The notes: a model not told the origin generated them from the letters alone. Counted from the first letter of the stretch, positions 7,959 to 17,531 are shown. The stretch is DNA of 64,000 bases from Wohlfahrtiimonas chitiniclastica DSM 18708 (GCF_000375345.1 NZ_AQXD01000006.1:1-64000), one strand, 5' to 3'. Made by a program: numbers and translations.

Positions 7959-10244
7959 TTAGAATCGAGCTTCAAACGAAATCATAAAGTTACGTTTAGG
8001 CGCTGTGAAACGATTTAAGCCTTTACCTTTTGGATCCACGCGATTCGTTGTACCATAAGTAGGAATGTCTCGTAAACTGTCCCATGTGGTGTAACTGCGA
8101 TTAAAGAGGTTGAACACACCAAAGTTGATGCTCATGTCTTTATCAATGTTCACTTGCCCTGTTAAATCCACCACGAAATAGGATGGGCTTAACCATGGCC
8201 ATTCTTTCTTTTGTACTCCGCGATAAGAATACTGTGTTTCAATGGTATCCTTACCTTTTTTTGCGGCACTGTAACGCCCGGTTAAGGCAAGATTCCAACG
8301 CTCAGAAGGTGCTTGATATTCAATGCCCATCAATGCGCTCCAAGGTTGAATGGATTTGAGTGGATCACCATCTTGATTTTTACCGCGACTGTATTGTGCT
8401 TTAGCGTTAAAAGTCCAGCTGTCCGATAATCCCAATAATTCACCATTGATTGAACCATTGACTTCAATGCCTTTGATTTTTGCACGGGCAATGTTCACAA
8501 ATTGGATTTGATTCACGAAGAAGTATTCGCCACCACTCCATGGATTATATGGATCATAATATGGATTCGGTGCTCGACCCTCTGAAACACGTTCATCAAT
8601 AAAGTTACGATAGCGGCTTTCAAAAATGCCAATGCCAAATTGGCTGTAATCATTTTGGAATTGGTAGGTGATCTCTTGATTGAGGGCTGTTTCAGGTTTC
8701 AGTTGTGGATTTGGCATAAAGTGATTGGCGCCGCCTTTACCAAATTCAAAAAAGAGTTCTTCAATTTTAGGGGCTCTAAAGCCTGTGCTGATTTTATAGC
8801 CCACTTGATGCTCTGGCGTAAAATTATAGGTTGCGCCAATTGACCATGAAGGGCGCGAGAAATGTTTTTTACTGTCGTCAAAACTGATGGGGAATTTGTT
8901 GCTGCCATCTAATTTTGGGCTGTATGTGTATTGATCATAACGGGCACCTAGGGACAAATGTAATTCAGGGGTGACTTGAATCTCATCTTGCAAAGAGAGT
9001 GCGAGCACTTTTGAGCTGACGGGCGTCATGATACTGTATTTTGACGGATGTACGCTGTCTGTTAAATATAAAACATCATAGTTTTGATTTTTAAGGTGCC
9101 CTTTACGGAGCTCTAACTTGCCTTGGAAGGTATGCTCGATGCCACCAAGGTTGATGGCTTGTGTAAAGAGTTGTGCTTTGAGTAATTTTTGACGCTGTTC
9201 AAACTCACGAAAATAGCGTTGATCCACTTTAAAATCGCGTTGATTCACATTATAAGTGTGCGCTTGCATTTTGATTTTCTGATCAGCGGCGATGATGTTA
9301 ATGGTGTCTAACCATGTGGAATCGGTGGCAAAGTAGTCATACTCTAAGCCATAGCGGCGATAAGGTGCAGTATCTGAAGCAAATCGGTGCGTATTCCAGC
9401 CATCAAATGTTTTTTCTTCAGTAAATTGACGATGCGCACGATCTTCATAAAAAGCGGTGATGCGGTTTGACTCATTGAGCTCATAGCCAAGTTTTGTCAG
9501 CCATGATGTGGTGCGGAATTTTGAAGGATCCGGGCGGCCACGTGTCCAGCCATACACATCATCCCCTCGGCCATTATTTTTCGTTTCATGACCGCGGCGC
9601 TGCGTTAATTGTGCAAAACCAAAAAAGCCATTGACTTTAAAGCCTGCCCCTAACACATAGCGCCACTCTTTATTTTTAGAGGAATACGCCCCTTTAGTGT
9701 AGAGTCCAAGCTTTTCACCCGGTTTAACAAAATCATCCACAGTTTTGGTTTTAAAGTAAACAGAGCCACCGACGGCGCCACTGCCGTCACTGACGGAGTT
9801 TGCACCTTTATTGACAGTGACGGAACTGATGTTTTCAAACTCTGTATTGTTCATGCTGCCATTAAAATAACCATAGCCTTTATAAATAGAGGGCATGAAG
9901 GTTTCAGCTTGGGGTAAACCATCAACAATGACGGCCACGCGATCTTTATCCACGCCGCGAATGGCATAACCATTGCTGCCAGCACGGCCACTTTCAGTAA
10001 CGCCCACACTCAATTCATTGCGAAAGAGATCACGCTCATCTTGCACCATATTCTTGGTAATGTCTGCAGCCGTTTGTGTGGATTTAAAGACGGCTTGTGG
10101 TTTGACTTCACCAATGACCACAACTTTATCAAGGTTGATGGCATTGGTGTCGTCCTCATCAGAGGATGACTGAGCAAATGTAAAATGGGGGAGCAGCAAT
10201 GAGGATAGTGCTAAAGCAGTGGTCACAGGATATTTAGGGTGCAT
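7959..10244 (-). CDS. TonB-dependent receptor, haemoglobin/transferrin/lactoferrin family
   Basis: Outer-membrane gated channel that takes up iron or haem from host proteins using TonB energy. The chosen ATG at 10244 gives 761 residues with a clean signal peptide (hydrophobic run then FTFA-QSSS); an upstream TTG adds only five residues and has no better ribosome site. The plug domain shows VVVIGE near the N-terminus, then NGYAIRGVDKDRVAVIVDG and GAVGGSVYFKTK, motifs typical of the TbpA/HemR-like family. A 22-strand barrel follows, with the GYKISTGFRAPKIEELFFEFG motif and a C-terminal phenylalanine (FEARF) for barrel assembly. A Fur-box-like sequence lies 20-40 bases upstream, suggesting iron repression. 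The substrate cannot be told from sequence alone; haem proteins are the best guess. No partner lipoprotein or haem oxygenase is adjacent. Confidence 0.9.
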   Translation of the reverse strand: MHPKYPVTTALALSSLLLPHFTFAQSSSDEDDTNAINLDKVVVIGEVKPQAVFKSTQTAADITKNMVQDERDLFRNELSVGVTESGRAGSNGYAIRGVDKDRVAVIVDGLPQAETFMPSIYKGYGYFNGSMNNTEFENISSVTVNKGANSVSDGSGAVGGSVYFKTKTVDDFVKPGEKLGLYTKGAYSSKNKEWRYVLGAGFKVNGFFGFAQLTQRRGHETKNNGRGDDVYGWTRGRPDPSKFRTTSWLTKLGYELNESNRITAFYEDRAHRQFTEEKTFDGWNTHRFASDTAPYRRYGLEYDYFATDSTWLDTINIIAADQKIKMQAHTYNVNQRDFKVDQRYFREFEQRQKLLKAQLFTQAINLGGIEHTFQGKLELRKGHLKNQNYDVLYLTDSVHPSKYSIMTPVSSKVLALSLQDEIQVTPELHLSLGARYDQYTYSPKLDGSNKFPISFDDSKKHFSRPSWSIGATYNFTPEHQVGYKISTGFRAPKIEELFFEFGKGGANHFMPNPQLKPETALNQEITYQFQNDYSQFGIGIFESRYRNFIDERVSEGRAPNPYYDPYNPWSGGEYFFVNQIQFVNIARAKIKGIEVNGSINGELLGLSDSWTFNAKAQYSRGKNQDGDPLKSIQPWSALMGIEYQAPSERWNLALTGRYSAAKKGKDTIETQYSYRGVQKKEWPWLSPSYFVVDLTGQVNIDKDMSINFGVFNLFNRSYTTWDSLRDIPTYGTTNRVDPKGKGLNRFTAPKRNFMISFEARF

Positions 10245-10257
10245 GTAAATTGGGTCC

Positions 10258-10282
10258 AAATGTCAATGGGAATCATTATCGT
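10258..10282 (-). promoter_or_regulatory. Fur-box-like operator upstream of TonB receptor
   Basis: On the minus strand the sequence GATAATGATTCCCATTGAC matches 14 of 19 positions of the classical Fur consensus GATAATGATAATCATTATC. It lies just upstream of the receptor start, the expected place for iron-dependent repression. Further AT-rich Fur-like half sites (GATTATCAAT) are seen near 10307-10316. Confidence 0.6.
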
Positions 10283-10383
10283 ATGCAAATGTATCATGAT
10301 AGTATTTGATTATCAATCTCATTGTTAATCACAATCATCATAATTTTTATACAGTTATCAATCGGTTCTCATTAAAAGGGCGC

Positions 10384-10389
10384 TATAAT
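10384..10389 (+). promoter_or_regulatory. -10 box for the DUF481 gene
   Basis: Perfect TATAAT 36 bases before the likely GTG start of the DUF481 gene. A -35 box is weak. It lies in the 181-base divergent region shared with the TonB receptor. Confidence 0.5.
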
Positions 10390-10425
10390 GATGGCGTATT
10401 TGTGCAAAACACAGGAAGAATGTCA

Positions 10426-11460
10426 GTGAAAAAAATTGGATGGAGCGTTGGACTCTTGCTCTTATCTTCGGTCTTTGCCGATGAAGTGGCTCTGAAAAAC
10501 GGCGATCGTTTATCAGGACAAATCACCTATCTAGAAGGGCCGTATCTCTTTTTAAAAACAGATTACGCCGGGACAGTGAAGATTGATCAATCGCAAGTGG
10601 TCAGTTTTACAACAACAAATGCCGTCAATGTGAAGCGTGATCTCTTCTCTTCTGAAATTGTGGGGCACGGCGCTGAGTTTAAGATTGTTAAGAAAGAGGG
10701 CAAGCGTGCACAGCGATTGCTGTTGGTGGATACCGATGACGGCGTTGTGCAAATGCCAATGAGTGAGCAAATTTCGCTCGCGAAAGTCAATGAGAAGATG
10801 CCTAAACGCCAAGATTTGAAAGTGACGGGCAATGTCACTTTTGGTGCCTATATTGACCGCGACAGTACAAAAACAGCGCGCTACAATTGGGCCAATACCA
10901 TTAAAATTGAGCATGGATTGTGGCGGCATACATTGAATGGCGCATTTTATCGAAAAACAGAGAGTGATCGCACGAAGAGCTATTATTATAATTTAGGCTA
11001 TTCAGTGGATCGCTTTTTCTCGCCTCATTTTTTCTGGCAAAGCGCGATGAGTTATCAGCATGATTGGATAGAAGAGATTCGTGAAAATACCATGGTGGGT
11101 ACAGGTCCCGGTTGGCAGCTTTGGAACAATGAGCGCTCAGCCTTCTCAGTGGCAACGCTCTTAAATTATCAGGTGCTTGAGTATCGAAATAGTGATCATC
11201 GTGAAAACCCACAAGCTTCATTAAAATGGGATTATCGCCAAGCCTTGATGAATCAATCCATTAAATTCAGCACAACTGGTGAGGTGGGTCGAAGCTTTAA
11301 TCAAGCGGTGACGCTCGATTTAAATTTAGGGGCGACGCTTTCCTATCAATTGACGGATGCCATTTCCGTCAATACAGGCGTGAGTTATGAAAAGATCCGT
11401 TCAAAAGATGGTGAATCGAGAAATCGCAGCGTCCATTTTGGATTGGGGTATCATTGGTGA
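10426..11460 (+). CDS. DUF481 outer-membrane beta-barrel protein (YdiY-like)
   Basis: 344 residues from GTG 10426. This start is chosen because AGGAAG lies 7 bases upstream; ATG 10420 is too close to that site, and the longer frame from 10306 has no ribosome site. Residues 1-18 form a signal peptide ending FADE. Residues 20-65 (LKNGDRLSGQITYLEG, YAGTVKIDQSQV) are a small beta-sandwich seen at the front of DUF481 proteins. The rest is alternating beta strands with aromatic girdle residues, ending HFGLGYHW with a C-terminal Trp. The family is annotated as salt-induced outer-membrane protein in E. coli; its function is not known. It is divergent from the iron receptor and runs toward ubiC with a 24-base gap. 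Confidence 0.8.
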   Translation: MKKIGWSVGLLLLSSVFADEVALKNGDRLSGQITYLEGPYLFLKTDYAGTVKIDQSQVVSFTTTNAVNVKRDLFSSEIVGHGAEFKIVKKEGKRAQRLLLVDTDDGVVQMPMSEQISLAKVNEKMPKRQDLKVTGNVTFGAYIDRDSTKTARYNWANTIKIEHGLWRHTLNGAFYRKTESDRTKSYYYNLGYSVDRFFSPHFFWQSAMSYQHDWIEEIRENTMVGTGPGWQLWNNERSAFSVATLLNYQVLEYRNSDHRENPQASLKWDYRQALMNQSIKFSTTGEVGRSFNQAVTLDLNLGATLSYQLTDAISVNTGVSYEKIRSKDGESRNRSVHFGLGYHW

Positions 11461-11484
11461 TTTTTATGGATAAGGAGCGTTTCG

Positions 11485-11988
11485 ATGCCATGGTTTCATG
11501 AGGATCAGCTGCACACAGAACTCACACAAGCCGGTTTATCAATTGAGTTGTATGAGCCATTGCTCACCATTCAATCATTGACGGTGGGGTTAGAAGCATT
11601 AAAGGATGACTTTAGCGTTAGTTTACTTTTTTTAGGTGAAAAGGGTGATGCATTCAGTCGTCAAGTGGTCTTGCAATTGTCAGGCATTGCAGTCATTTGG
11701 GCAGAAAGCTTATGTGATCAAACGGCGCATTTTTGGTGTGATTATTTAAACTGTGGCACGCAATCTTTAGGGCGCAAATTATTCAGTGGCGAAAACGTGA
11801 TTGATCGCTCAGCCTTCAGCTATCAAATCTTTGAGCCGCATGAGTTGCCAAGCGCTTTGCGCGACCATTGCCAAACACCATTGACCACGGTTGTGGCGCG
11901 CCGTTCTACGTTTTATATGAATCAAGAAAGTTTAACTTTAACAGAGTATTATCTGCCCACATTGCAGCAGTTTGCATCAAAATCTTAA
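11485..11988 (+). CDS. ubiC: Chorismate--pyruvate lyase UbiC-like
   Basis: 167 residues. UbiC cuts chorismate to 4-hydroxybenzoate and pyruvate, the first committed step of ubiquinone synthesis. Family landmarks are in order: SRQVVLQ with the substrate-binding Arg, a WAESL strand, LGRKLFSG, and near the C-terminus VARRSTFYMN followed by LTLTEYYLP, which carries the expected catalytic Glu. Overall identity to the E. coli enzyme looks modest, but length and motif spacing fit. AAGGAG lies before the ATG. The usual partner ubiA is not adjacent. Confidence 0.8.
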   Translation: MPWFHEDQLHTELTQAGLSIELYEPLLTIQSLTVGLEALKDDFSVSLLFLGEKGDAFSRQVVLQLSGIAVIWAESLCDQTAHFWCDYLNCGTQSLGRKLFSGENVIDRSAFSYQIFEPHELPSALRDHCQTPLTTVVARRSTFYMNQESLTLTEYYLPTLQQFASKS

Positions 11989-12026
11989 GAGATGAGAATA
12001 GGAGATGAAACCTTTGTGTAAATCAC

Positions 12027-12032
12027 TATAAT
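12027..12032 (+). promoter_or_regulatory. -10 box upstream of SLC13 transporter
   Basis: TATAAT in the context ACTATAATGGCG, 40 bases before the transporter ATG; no strong -35 match. Confidence 0.4.
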
Positions 12033-12072
12033 GGCGAGATCTCCCTAAAAAAGTCTTCGAAGAATAAAGATT

Positions 12073-13929
12073 ATGACTCACGAATTAATGATTGTGTTAG
12101 GGCTGCTGTTTGCAGCCGTGATTGCATTTATGATCAACAAGCCACGCATGGATGTGGTGGCGGTGTGCGCGCTGCTTGCATTGCCTGTAACGGGCAGCGT
12201 GACGCTCGATCAAGCTTTGGCTGGCTTCAGTGACACAAGCGTCATCATTGTGGCGGTGTTTTTCATCATTGGGGATGGCCTTGTGCGCACAGGCGTTGCT
12301 TTTCGCGTGGGTGACTGGCTGATTCGCCAATCTAAAAACAGTGAAACTCGGCTCATTGTTTTGTTGATGCTGTCGGTGGCGATTTTAGGCTCAGTGATGA
12401 GTTCAACAGGGATTGTGGCAATTTTCATTCCGATTGTGCTCAGTATTGCTGCAAAAATGAAGGCAGATGTGCGTCGATTGATGATGCCGCTCAGCTTTGC
12501 AGGGCTCATCAGTGGCATGATGACGTTGGTGGCAACGCCGCCTAACTTAGTGGTGTCTGGGCAATTACAGCTCTCTGGTCATGAGGGCTTTGAGTTTTTC
12601 TCATTCACACCGATTGGCTTAATGGTGCTCGTCGTCGGCGTTGTGTATATGTTGTTTGCCCGCCGTTTGCTTGGAAAAAAAGCCGATGAAGCGACTAAAA
12701 AATCTCGTAAATCCCGCGTGGACATTGACTATTTAGTGAGTGAATATCAACTCAAAGGTCGTAATCACCGCGCGAGCGTTGGGAAGGATTCACCTTTAGT
12801 GGGGCGAAGATTGTCAGACATGCACCTGCGGGAAAAGCATGGGGCGAATATCATTGCCGTTGAGCGCCGTTTAAGCCGCTTTAAAAATGTGGTGCTTGAT
12901 GCTGTGCCGGATCGGATCATTCAAGAAAATGACATTTTGCTCTTTGACTTTTTCTATCCTGAAAAGATCAATCAATTTTGTTTAGAGTTTCACTTGATGT
13001 CTTTGCCATTATTGAGCAGCTATTTCAATGAGCATGCGCGCGAAATTGGCATGGTGGAAGTGACGATTCATCCGGACTCACAACTCATTGATAAAACCAT
13101 TTTAGAAAATGCCTTTCGCACCAATTACAATCTGAATGTGATCGGGCTGCGTCGCCAAGGCAAAATTGTGGAAAATGAGCTGTTAGATGAGCGCTTAAAG
13201 CAGGGCGATACATTGTTGGTCATCGGGATGTGGAAAGCGATTCGTCAATTACAATCCTTAAAAGATGATTTTGTGGTGCTCACCATTCCGGCAGAAGTGG
13301 ATGAAGTGGCGCCGGCCATGGAAAAAGCGCCGTATGCCGTTGTGGCACTTTTGATCACAGTGGGATTGATGATTTCCGGTATTTTTCCAACGGTGCTTGT
13401 GGCAATCTTTGGGGCGCTGTTGATGGGCGTATTTGGTTGCATTACGATGGACAGTGCTTATAAATCCATCCATTGGCAAAGCATTATCCTGATTGTAGGG
13501 ATGTTTCCTTTTGCCATTGCCCTACAAAACACAGGCGGTGTGGATTTAGCGGTTAAATTTTTATTAGAGATCAGCGGGGATGCGAGTCCACGGATTTTAT
13601 TGATGATTCTCTTTGGTGTCACGGCGCTCACCGGGCTCTTTATTTCCAATACCGCCACGGCAGTTTTATTGGCACCGATCGCCATTCAAACCGCTTCTGT
13701 GTTGGGTTTATCGCCTTATCCATTTGCCATGATTGTGGCGATTGCCTCATCGGCCGCTTTCATTACGCCGGTGTCATCGCCCGTCAATACCTTGGTGATT
13801 GCACCGGGTAATTACAGCTTTGGGGACTTTGTGAAGGTGGGATTACCCTTTGCGATGATTGTGATGTTGATTGCTGTGCTTTTCGTTCCGCTCCTCTTTC
13901 CGTTATCATTGAGTCCTGTCTCACCTTAA
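12073..13929 (+). CDS. SLC13-type anion permease with two TrkA-C domains
   Basis: 618 residues. Hydrophobic helices occupy about 1-200 and 410-618. Between them are two soluble RCK_C/TrkA-C domains (about 230-300 with SPLVGRRLSDMHLREKHG, and 325-390 with MVEVTIHPDSQLIDKTI). This architecture is shared by divalent-anion:Na+ symporters of the ArsB/NhaD/SLC13 group, often annotated for sulfate or dicarboxylates. The conserved SNTATAVLLAPIA segment near residue 520 and SFAGLISGMMTLVATPPNLV near 140 are the paired substrate/Na+ motifs of the DASS fold. Substrate cannot be assigned. The short gap to yqhD (12 bases) suggests cotranscription. Confidence 0.85.
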   Translation: MTHELMIVLGLLFAAVIAFMINKPRMDVVAVCALLALPVTGSVTLDQALAGFSDTSVIIVAVFFIIGDGLVRTGVAFRVGDWLIRQSKNSETRLIVLLMLSVAILGSVMSSTGIVAIFIPIVLSIAAKMKADVRRLMMPLSFAGLISGMMTLVATPPNLVVSGQLQLSGHEGFEFFSFTPIGLMVLVVGVVYMLFARRLLGKKADEATKKSRKSRVDIDYLVSEYQLKGRNHRASVGKDSPLVGRRLSDMHLREKHGANIIAVERRLSRFKNVVLDAVPDRIIQENDILLFDFFYPEKINQFCLEFHLMSLPLLSSYFNEHAREIGMVEVTIHPDSQLIDKTILENAFRTNYNLNVIGLRRQGKIVENELLDERLKQGDTLLVIGMWKAIRQLQSLKDDFVVLTIPAEVDEVAPAMEKAPYAVVALLITVGLMISGIFPTVLVAIFGALLMGVFGCITMDSAYKSIHWQSIILIVGMFPFAIALQNTGGVDLAVKFLLEISGDASPRILLMILFGVTALTGLFISNTATAVLLAPIAIQTASVLGLSPYPFAMIVAIASSAAFITPVSSPVNTLVIAPGNYSFGDFVKVGLPFAMIVMLIAVLFVPLLFPLSLSPVSP

Positions 13930-13941
13930 TGAGGAACGTTG

Positions 13942-15099
13942 ATGAACAATTTTATGTATGCAAATCCCACTGAGATCATTTTTGGTCAGGGGATGATTGA
14001 AAAACTCAAAGATGTGGTGCCAAAGGCGGCACGCGTGCTCATGATTTATGGCGGTGGGAGCATTTTACGTAATGGCGTCTATGATCAAGTCAAGGCGGCA
14101 TTGAGTGAACACACCGTGATTGAATTTGCGGGCATTGAGCCAAACCCCCATTATGAAACGTGTTTACAAGCAGTGACATGCATTCGTGAGCAGAAGATCG
14201 ATTTTCTGCTCGCGGTGGGTGGCGGCTCTGTGTTAGATGCCACGAAATTCATTGCCGCTGCGGCCTGTTATACAGGGGATGATCCTTGGCAAATTTTGCT
14301 TGATGGTGGCAGCAGCATCACTCAGGCCTTACCGTTTGGTGCAGTGATGACATTGCCCGCGACAGGTTCAGAGATGAATGATGGTGGCGTCATCACCCGT
14401 GCCGTAACGCAGGAAAAATTATCATTCACAAGTCCCCACACGTTTTCTACATTTTCTGTGCTGGATCCTTTGACCACATATACATTGCCAACGCGTCAAT
14501 TGGCCAATGGATTGGTGGATGCATTCATTCATGTGATGGAGCAATATTTAACGGATCAACATCAAGCCTTGGTACAAGATTATATGGCAGAAGCGGTGGT
14601 GAAGGTATTGATTGAAACCTCAGATGCCATCATTCATCAAGCACCGGAATACAATTCGCGCGCCAATTTTATGTGGGCGGCCACCTGGGCGCTCAATGGT
14701 TGGATTGGAGTGGGCGTGCCCAATGACTGGGCAACGCATGCCATTGGGCATGAATTGACGGCATTGTATGGTTTAGATCATGCCCAAACCTTAGCCATTG
14801 TGTTACCAGGTGTCATGGTGATGGAAAAAGCGCACAAAGCCCGTAAGATCATGCAGCTTGGGCGCAATGTGTTTGGCATTGATGCCATCGATGATGATGC
14901 ACTCATCACACAGACGATTGCGGCAGTTGAGGCATGGTTCCACAGCGTTGGCATGAAAACGCGCTTGAGTGATTATGAATTAGATGCCACAGCCATCGAT
15001 GCCATTTGTGCCCGTTTTGCCGAGCGTGGTTGGCAGCTTGGGGAGCATCGATCGATTGATGCCAAACGCGTGCGTGAGATTTTAACGCTTCGCCTATAA
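13942..15099 (+). CDS. yqhD: Iron/zinc-containing alcohol dehydrogenase, YqhD-like aldehyde reductase
   Basis: 385 residues, NADPH-dependent reduction of short-chain and reactive aldehydes. It is close to E. coli YqhD throughout: YGGGSILRNGVYDQV, FLLAVGGGSVLDATKFIAAAA (nucleotide binding), LTLPATGSEMN-like loop, NGLVDAFIHVMEQY, WATHAIGHELTA and LDHAQTLAIVLPG. The aspartate and three histidines that bind the metal are all present. ATG 13942 is used with GAGGA upstream; a TTG one codon earlier is less likely. It ends at a bidirectional terminator shared with the convergent gldA. Confidence 0.92.
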   Translation: MNNFMYANPTEIIFGQGMIEKLKDVVPKAARVLMIYGGGSILRNGVYDQVKAALSEHTVIEFAGIEPNPHYETCLQAVTCIREQKIDFLLAVGGGSVLDATKFIAAAACYTGDDPWQILLDGGSSITQALPFGAVMTLPATGSEMNDGGVITRAVTQEKLSFTSPHTFSTFSVLDPLTTYTLPTRQLANGLVDAFIHVMEQYLTDQHQALVQDYMAEAVVKVLIETSDAIIHQAPEYNSRANFMWAATWALNGWIGVGVPNDWATHAIGHELTALYGLDHAQTLAIVLPGVMVMEKAHKARKIMQLGRNVFGIDAIDDDALITQTIAAVEAWFHSVGMKTRLSDYELDATAIDAICARFAERGWQLGEHRSIDAKRVREILTLRL

Positions 15100-15106
15100 A
15101 AGCAAA

Positions 15107-15131
15107 AGCCCTGTCAATGTAGGGCTTTTTT
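15107..15131. terminator. Bidirectional terminator between yqhD and gldA
   Basis: Stem AGCCCT / AGGGCT flanked by A-run on the left and T-run on the right, so it can serve both converging genes. Confidence 0.85.
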
Positions 15132-15147
15132 ATGATGATAAGATGCA

Positions 15148-16260
15148 TCAGATGTCTTCATTGCGCCATGCGCGCCCGAGTCGATCTGCCGTTAAAAGCG
15201 CGGCATAGACATCTTCCACTTTCACTTCAAAAGGCATGTTATAAATGGTTTCACCCTTTGCACAGCTTAACTCAGCGGCTGCATGCAATAATTCATGATA
15301 ATTTGGCGCATCCGTCGTTAAACCAAGTTCTGCTAAGGTGACAGGTAAACCCACTTGTGTACAGAAATCGAGGACTTCTTCAATCTCTTCCATCGGGCTA
15401 TTTTCCAGCACCAATTGCACCAATGTACCAAAGGCGACCTTCTCACCATGATAACGATCATGGCACGCTTCAATCACCGTTAAACCATTGTGAATGGCAT
15501 GAGCGGCGGCTAAACCTGCGCTTTCAAAGCCTAAACCACTGAGGAGCGTATTGGCTTCAACAATGTTTTCCACAGCTTTGGTGCTGACTTTATTTTCCAC
15601 CGCCAATTTTGCTTTAAACCCTTCTTCAAGCAATGTTTCATAACACAATGTGGCCAGTGACATCGCGGCTAATGAGGTCAATCCGCCGGCCATGGTGGTC
15701 TTTTGTGCCTCTGAGCAGCTTCTGGCTTCAAAATAAGTGGCGAGCGCATCGCCCATGCCTGCCACAAAAAGGCGAACCGGTGCATTGGCAATGATGCGCG
15801 TATCCATCAATACAACATCAGGATTTTTAGGGTAGAGCAGATAGCTCTCAAACTCGCCATTGTCTGTATAGATGACAGAGAGCGCACTTGTCGGCGCATC
15901 GGTTGAGGCGATCGTCGGCGCGATGATGATGGGCGCATGACCATAATGAGCCACAGCTTTTGCAGCATCTAAGGTTTTACCGCCACCGATGCCGACGACA
16001 ATGTCCGCACCGCTCTGTTTAAAGGCATCGCTTAAGCGATCGATCTCTTTTGCAGAACATTCGCCCTGAAAAATCGCTTCACTGTAAGGGATGTTTTGAG
16101 TTTGACAACTTTTTTCCACAATCTCTTTGACGAGGCCAAAGACAAATTCATCGGCGATCACGAAAGCCTTTTTGCCAAGGGGTGCGATGTAATCAGCAAT
16201 TTTAGCAAGTGCATCGGGACCTTGAACATATTTACCGGGGGATTGTAATACTTTTAGCAT
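15148..16260 (-). CDS. gldA: Glycerol dehydrogenase
   Basis: 370 residues. NAD-dependent oxidation of glycerol to dihydroxyacetone. Starts MLKVLQSPGKYVQGPDAL as in E. coli GldA, with GIGGGKTLDAAKA for the dinucleotide and metal ligands in the blocks MGDALATYFEAR, AAAHAIHNGL and YHGEKVAFGTL. The minus-strand AAGGAGC is 7 bases before ATG. No dihydroxyacetone kinase is nearby. It converges on yqhD, so two related metal-dependent dehydrogenases of the same superfamily share one terminator. Confidence 0.93.
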   Translation of the reverse strand: MLKVLQSPGKYVQGPDALAKIADYIAPLGKKAFVIADEFVFGLVKEIVEKSCQTQNIPYSEAIFQGECSAKEIDRLSDAFKQSGADIVVGIGGGKTLDAAKAVAHYGHAPIIIAPTIASTDAPTSALSVIYTDNGEFESYLLYPKNPDVVLMDTRIIANAPVRLFVAGMGDALATYFEARSCSEAQKTTMAGGLTSLAAMSLATLCYETLLEEGFKAKLAVENKVSTKAVENIVEANTLLSGLGFESAGLAAAHAIHNGLTVIEACHDRYHGEKVAFGTLVQLVLENSPMEEIEEVLDFCTQVGLPVTLAELGLTTDAPNYHELLHAAAELSCAKGETIYNMPFEVKVEDVYAALLTADRLGRAWRNEDI

Positions 16261-16437
16261 ACGAAGCTCCTTATGTTTATGTTGTTGTATCGATGTGAAT
16301 CGTGTTGCAACTTTGTTGTGACTTCAATTTCAGTATAACAGATCTGTGTGACAAATTTGAGTCTGAGGAATGATGGTTTAATTTTGGTAACCAATCGGTT
16401 ATATTGAGATCATTTTGTTCAATCTGGAGTGAATCAC

Positions 16438-16959
16438 GTGAATCTACTAACAAAAAGAGTGATGCTTGCAACGATGGTTGCCGCCTCTGTGAATTTAGCG
16501 AATGCTTGGCAGTTAGAGGTGTCCGCAGGGCACACCGGGCAAAGTGAAAATACGTTTCGCATTGGCGCAAGATCGCCTTGGGAAGGGAAATATTTTGACA
16601 CATCTGTGGGTTATTTATCAGGCTATTGGGATGTGGCGTACACTTATTGGGAAAAAGGCAAATATGGCAAAGATGTGAGCTCGATCTCTTTAAGTCCCGT
16701 GTTAACCTATAACTTTTATACGGGGAGCGGCATGGAACCCTTTATTGAATTAGGTGTCGGAATCGCGGCGTTTTCGAAAACCAAAGTAGGGGATCAAAAT
16801 CTAGGCAGCAGCGTGAATTTTGAGGATCGTATTGGAATAGGGGCAACCATTGGCGCACATACTTTTGGTGCACGCGCCATCCACTATTCAAATGCGGGCT
16901 TGAAAAGGCCCAATGAAGGCATTGAGAGCTATGCGCTCTATTATGCTTATGAGTTTTAA
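16438..16959 (+). CDS. pagL: Lipid A 3-O-deacylase PagL-like outer-membrane enzyme
   Basis: 173 residues from GTG 16438, chosen over GTG 16429 because GGAG is then about 9 bases away. Signal peptide ends NLANA-WQLE. The barrel resembles PagL, which removes the 3-O acyl chain of lipid A and changes recognition by host TLR4. The active-site block is seen as FGARAIHYSNAGLKRPNEGIE: His and Ser two residues apart, followed by Glu, as in the PagL His-Ser-Glu triad. It ends in YEF, a barrel signature. Stand-alone gene with its own upstream region; 21 bases to the next gene. Confidence 0.85.
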   Translation: MNLLTKRVMLATMVAASVNLANAWQLEVSAGHTGQSENTFRIGARSPWEGKYFDTSVGYLSGYWDVAYTYWEKGKYGKDVSSISLSPVLTYNFYTGSGMEPFIELGVGIAAFSKTKVGDQNLGSSVNFEDRIGIGATIGAHTFGARAIHYSNAGLKRPNEGIESYALYYAYEF

Positions 16960-16980
16960 CCATCCGTGGAGGATTGAGAG

Positions 16981-17529
16981 ATGAAATACGCAAACCCAAT
17001 CATTGTATTTGTCGATGTACAAGAGAAACTCACACAAGTGATGCACAATCAAGATGAACTTGTGCCACAACTTGAAAAATTACTCAAAGGCGCACAAATC
17101 TTGGATGTGCCTGTTTTATGGTTAGAGCAATATCCTCAAGGTTTAGGGGAAACGGTGGGCTCGTTGAAAGAGATTTTAGTGGCAGGTGGCTATTCACCCA
17201 TCATTAAAAATTGTTTCAGTGCGATGGGTTCAGCTGGGTTTCGCCGTGCGTTGGCAGAATCAGGGGCGGATCATGTGTTGCTAGCAGGTATTGAATCCCA
17301 TGTGTGCGTCTTTCAAACCGCGCGTGATTTATTGTTAGAAGAGAATGATGTGACGGTAGATGTGGTGGTCGATTGTGTCTCTTCACGCACAAAAGAGAAC
17401 AAGGAGATTGGCATTGATCGCATGGTTGGTTATGGCGCTGGGGTCACATCATTAGAATCTTTGTTGTTTGAATTATTAGAAACGGCAGAACATCCGAAAT
17501 TTAAAGAGATCAGCCGTTTAATTAAGTAA
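16981..17529 (+). CDS. Isochorismatase-family cysteine hydrolase
   Basis: 182 residues. The Rossmann-like hydrolase fold shows the catalytic triad Asp12 (FVDVQ), Lys76 (PIIKNCFS) and Cys109 (GIESHVCVFQTA). This points to a stand-alone YcaC-type amidohydrolase of unknown substrate rather than the siderophore-linked isochorismatase, as no aryl-carrier domain or siderophore genes are present. GGAGG lies before the ATG. Confidence 0.85.
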   Translation: MKYANPIIVFVDVQEKLTQVMHNQDELVPQLEKLLKGAQILDVPVLWLEQYPQGLGETVGSLKEILVAGGYSPIIKNCFSAMGSAGFRRALAESGADHVLLAGIESHVCVFQTARDLLLEENDVTVDVVVDCVSSRTKENKEIGIDRMVGYGAGVTSLESLLFELLETAEHPKFKEISRLIK

Positions 17530-17531
17530 AG

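Noticed and set aside
13939-13941. TTG as yqhD start
   Set aside because: ATG directly after it has the better ribosome-site spacing and matches the family start.
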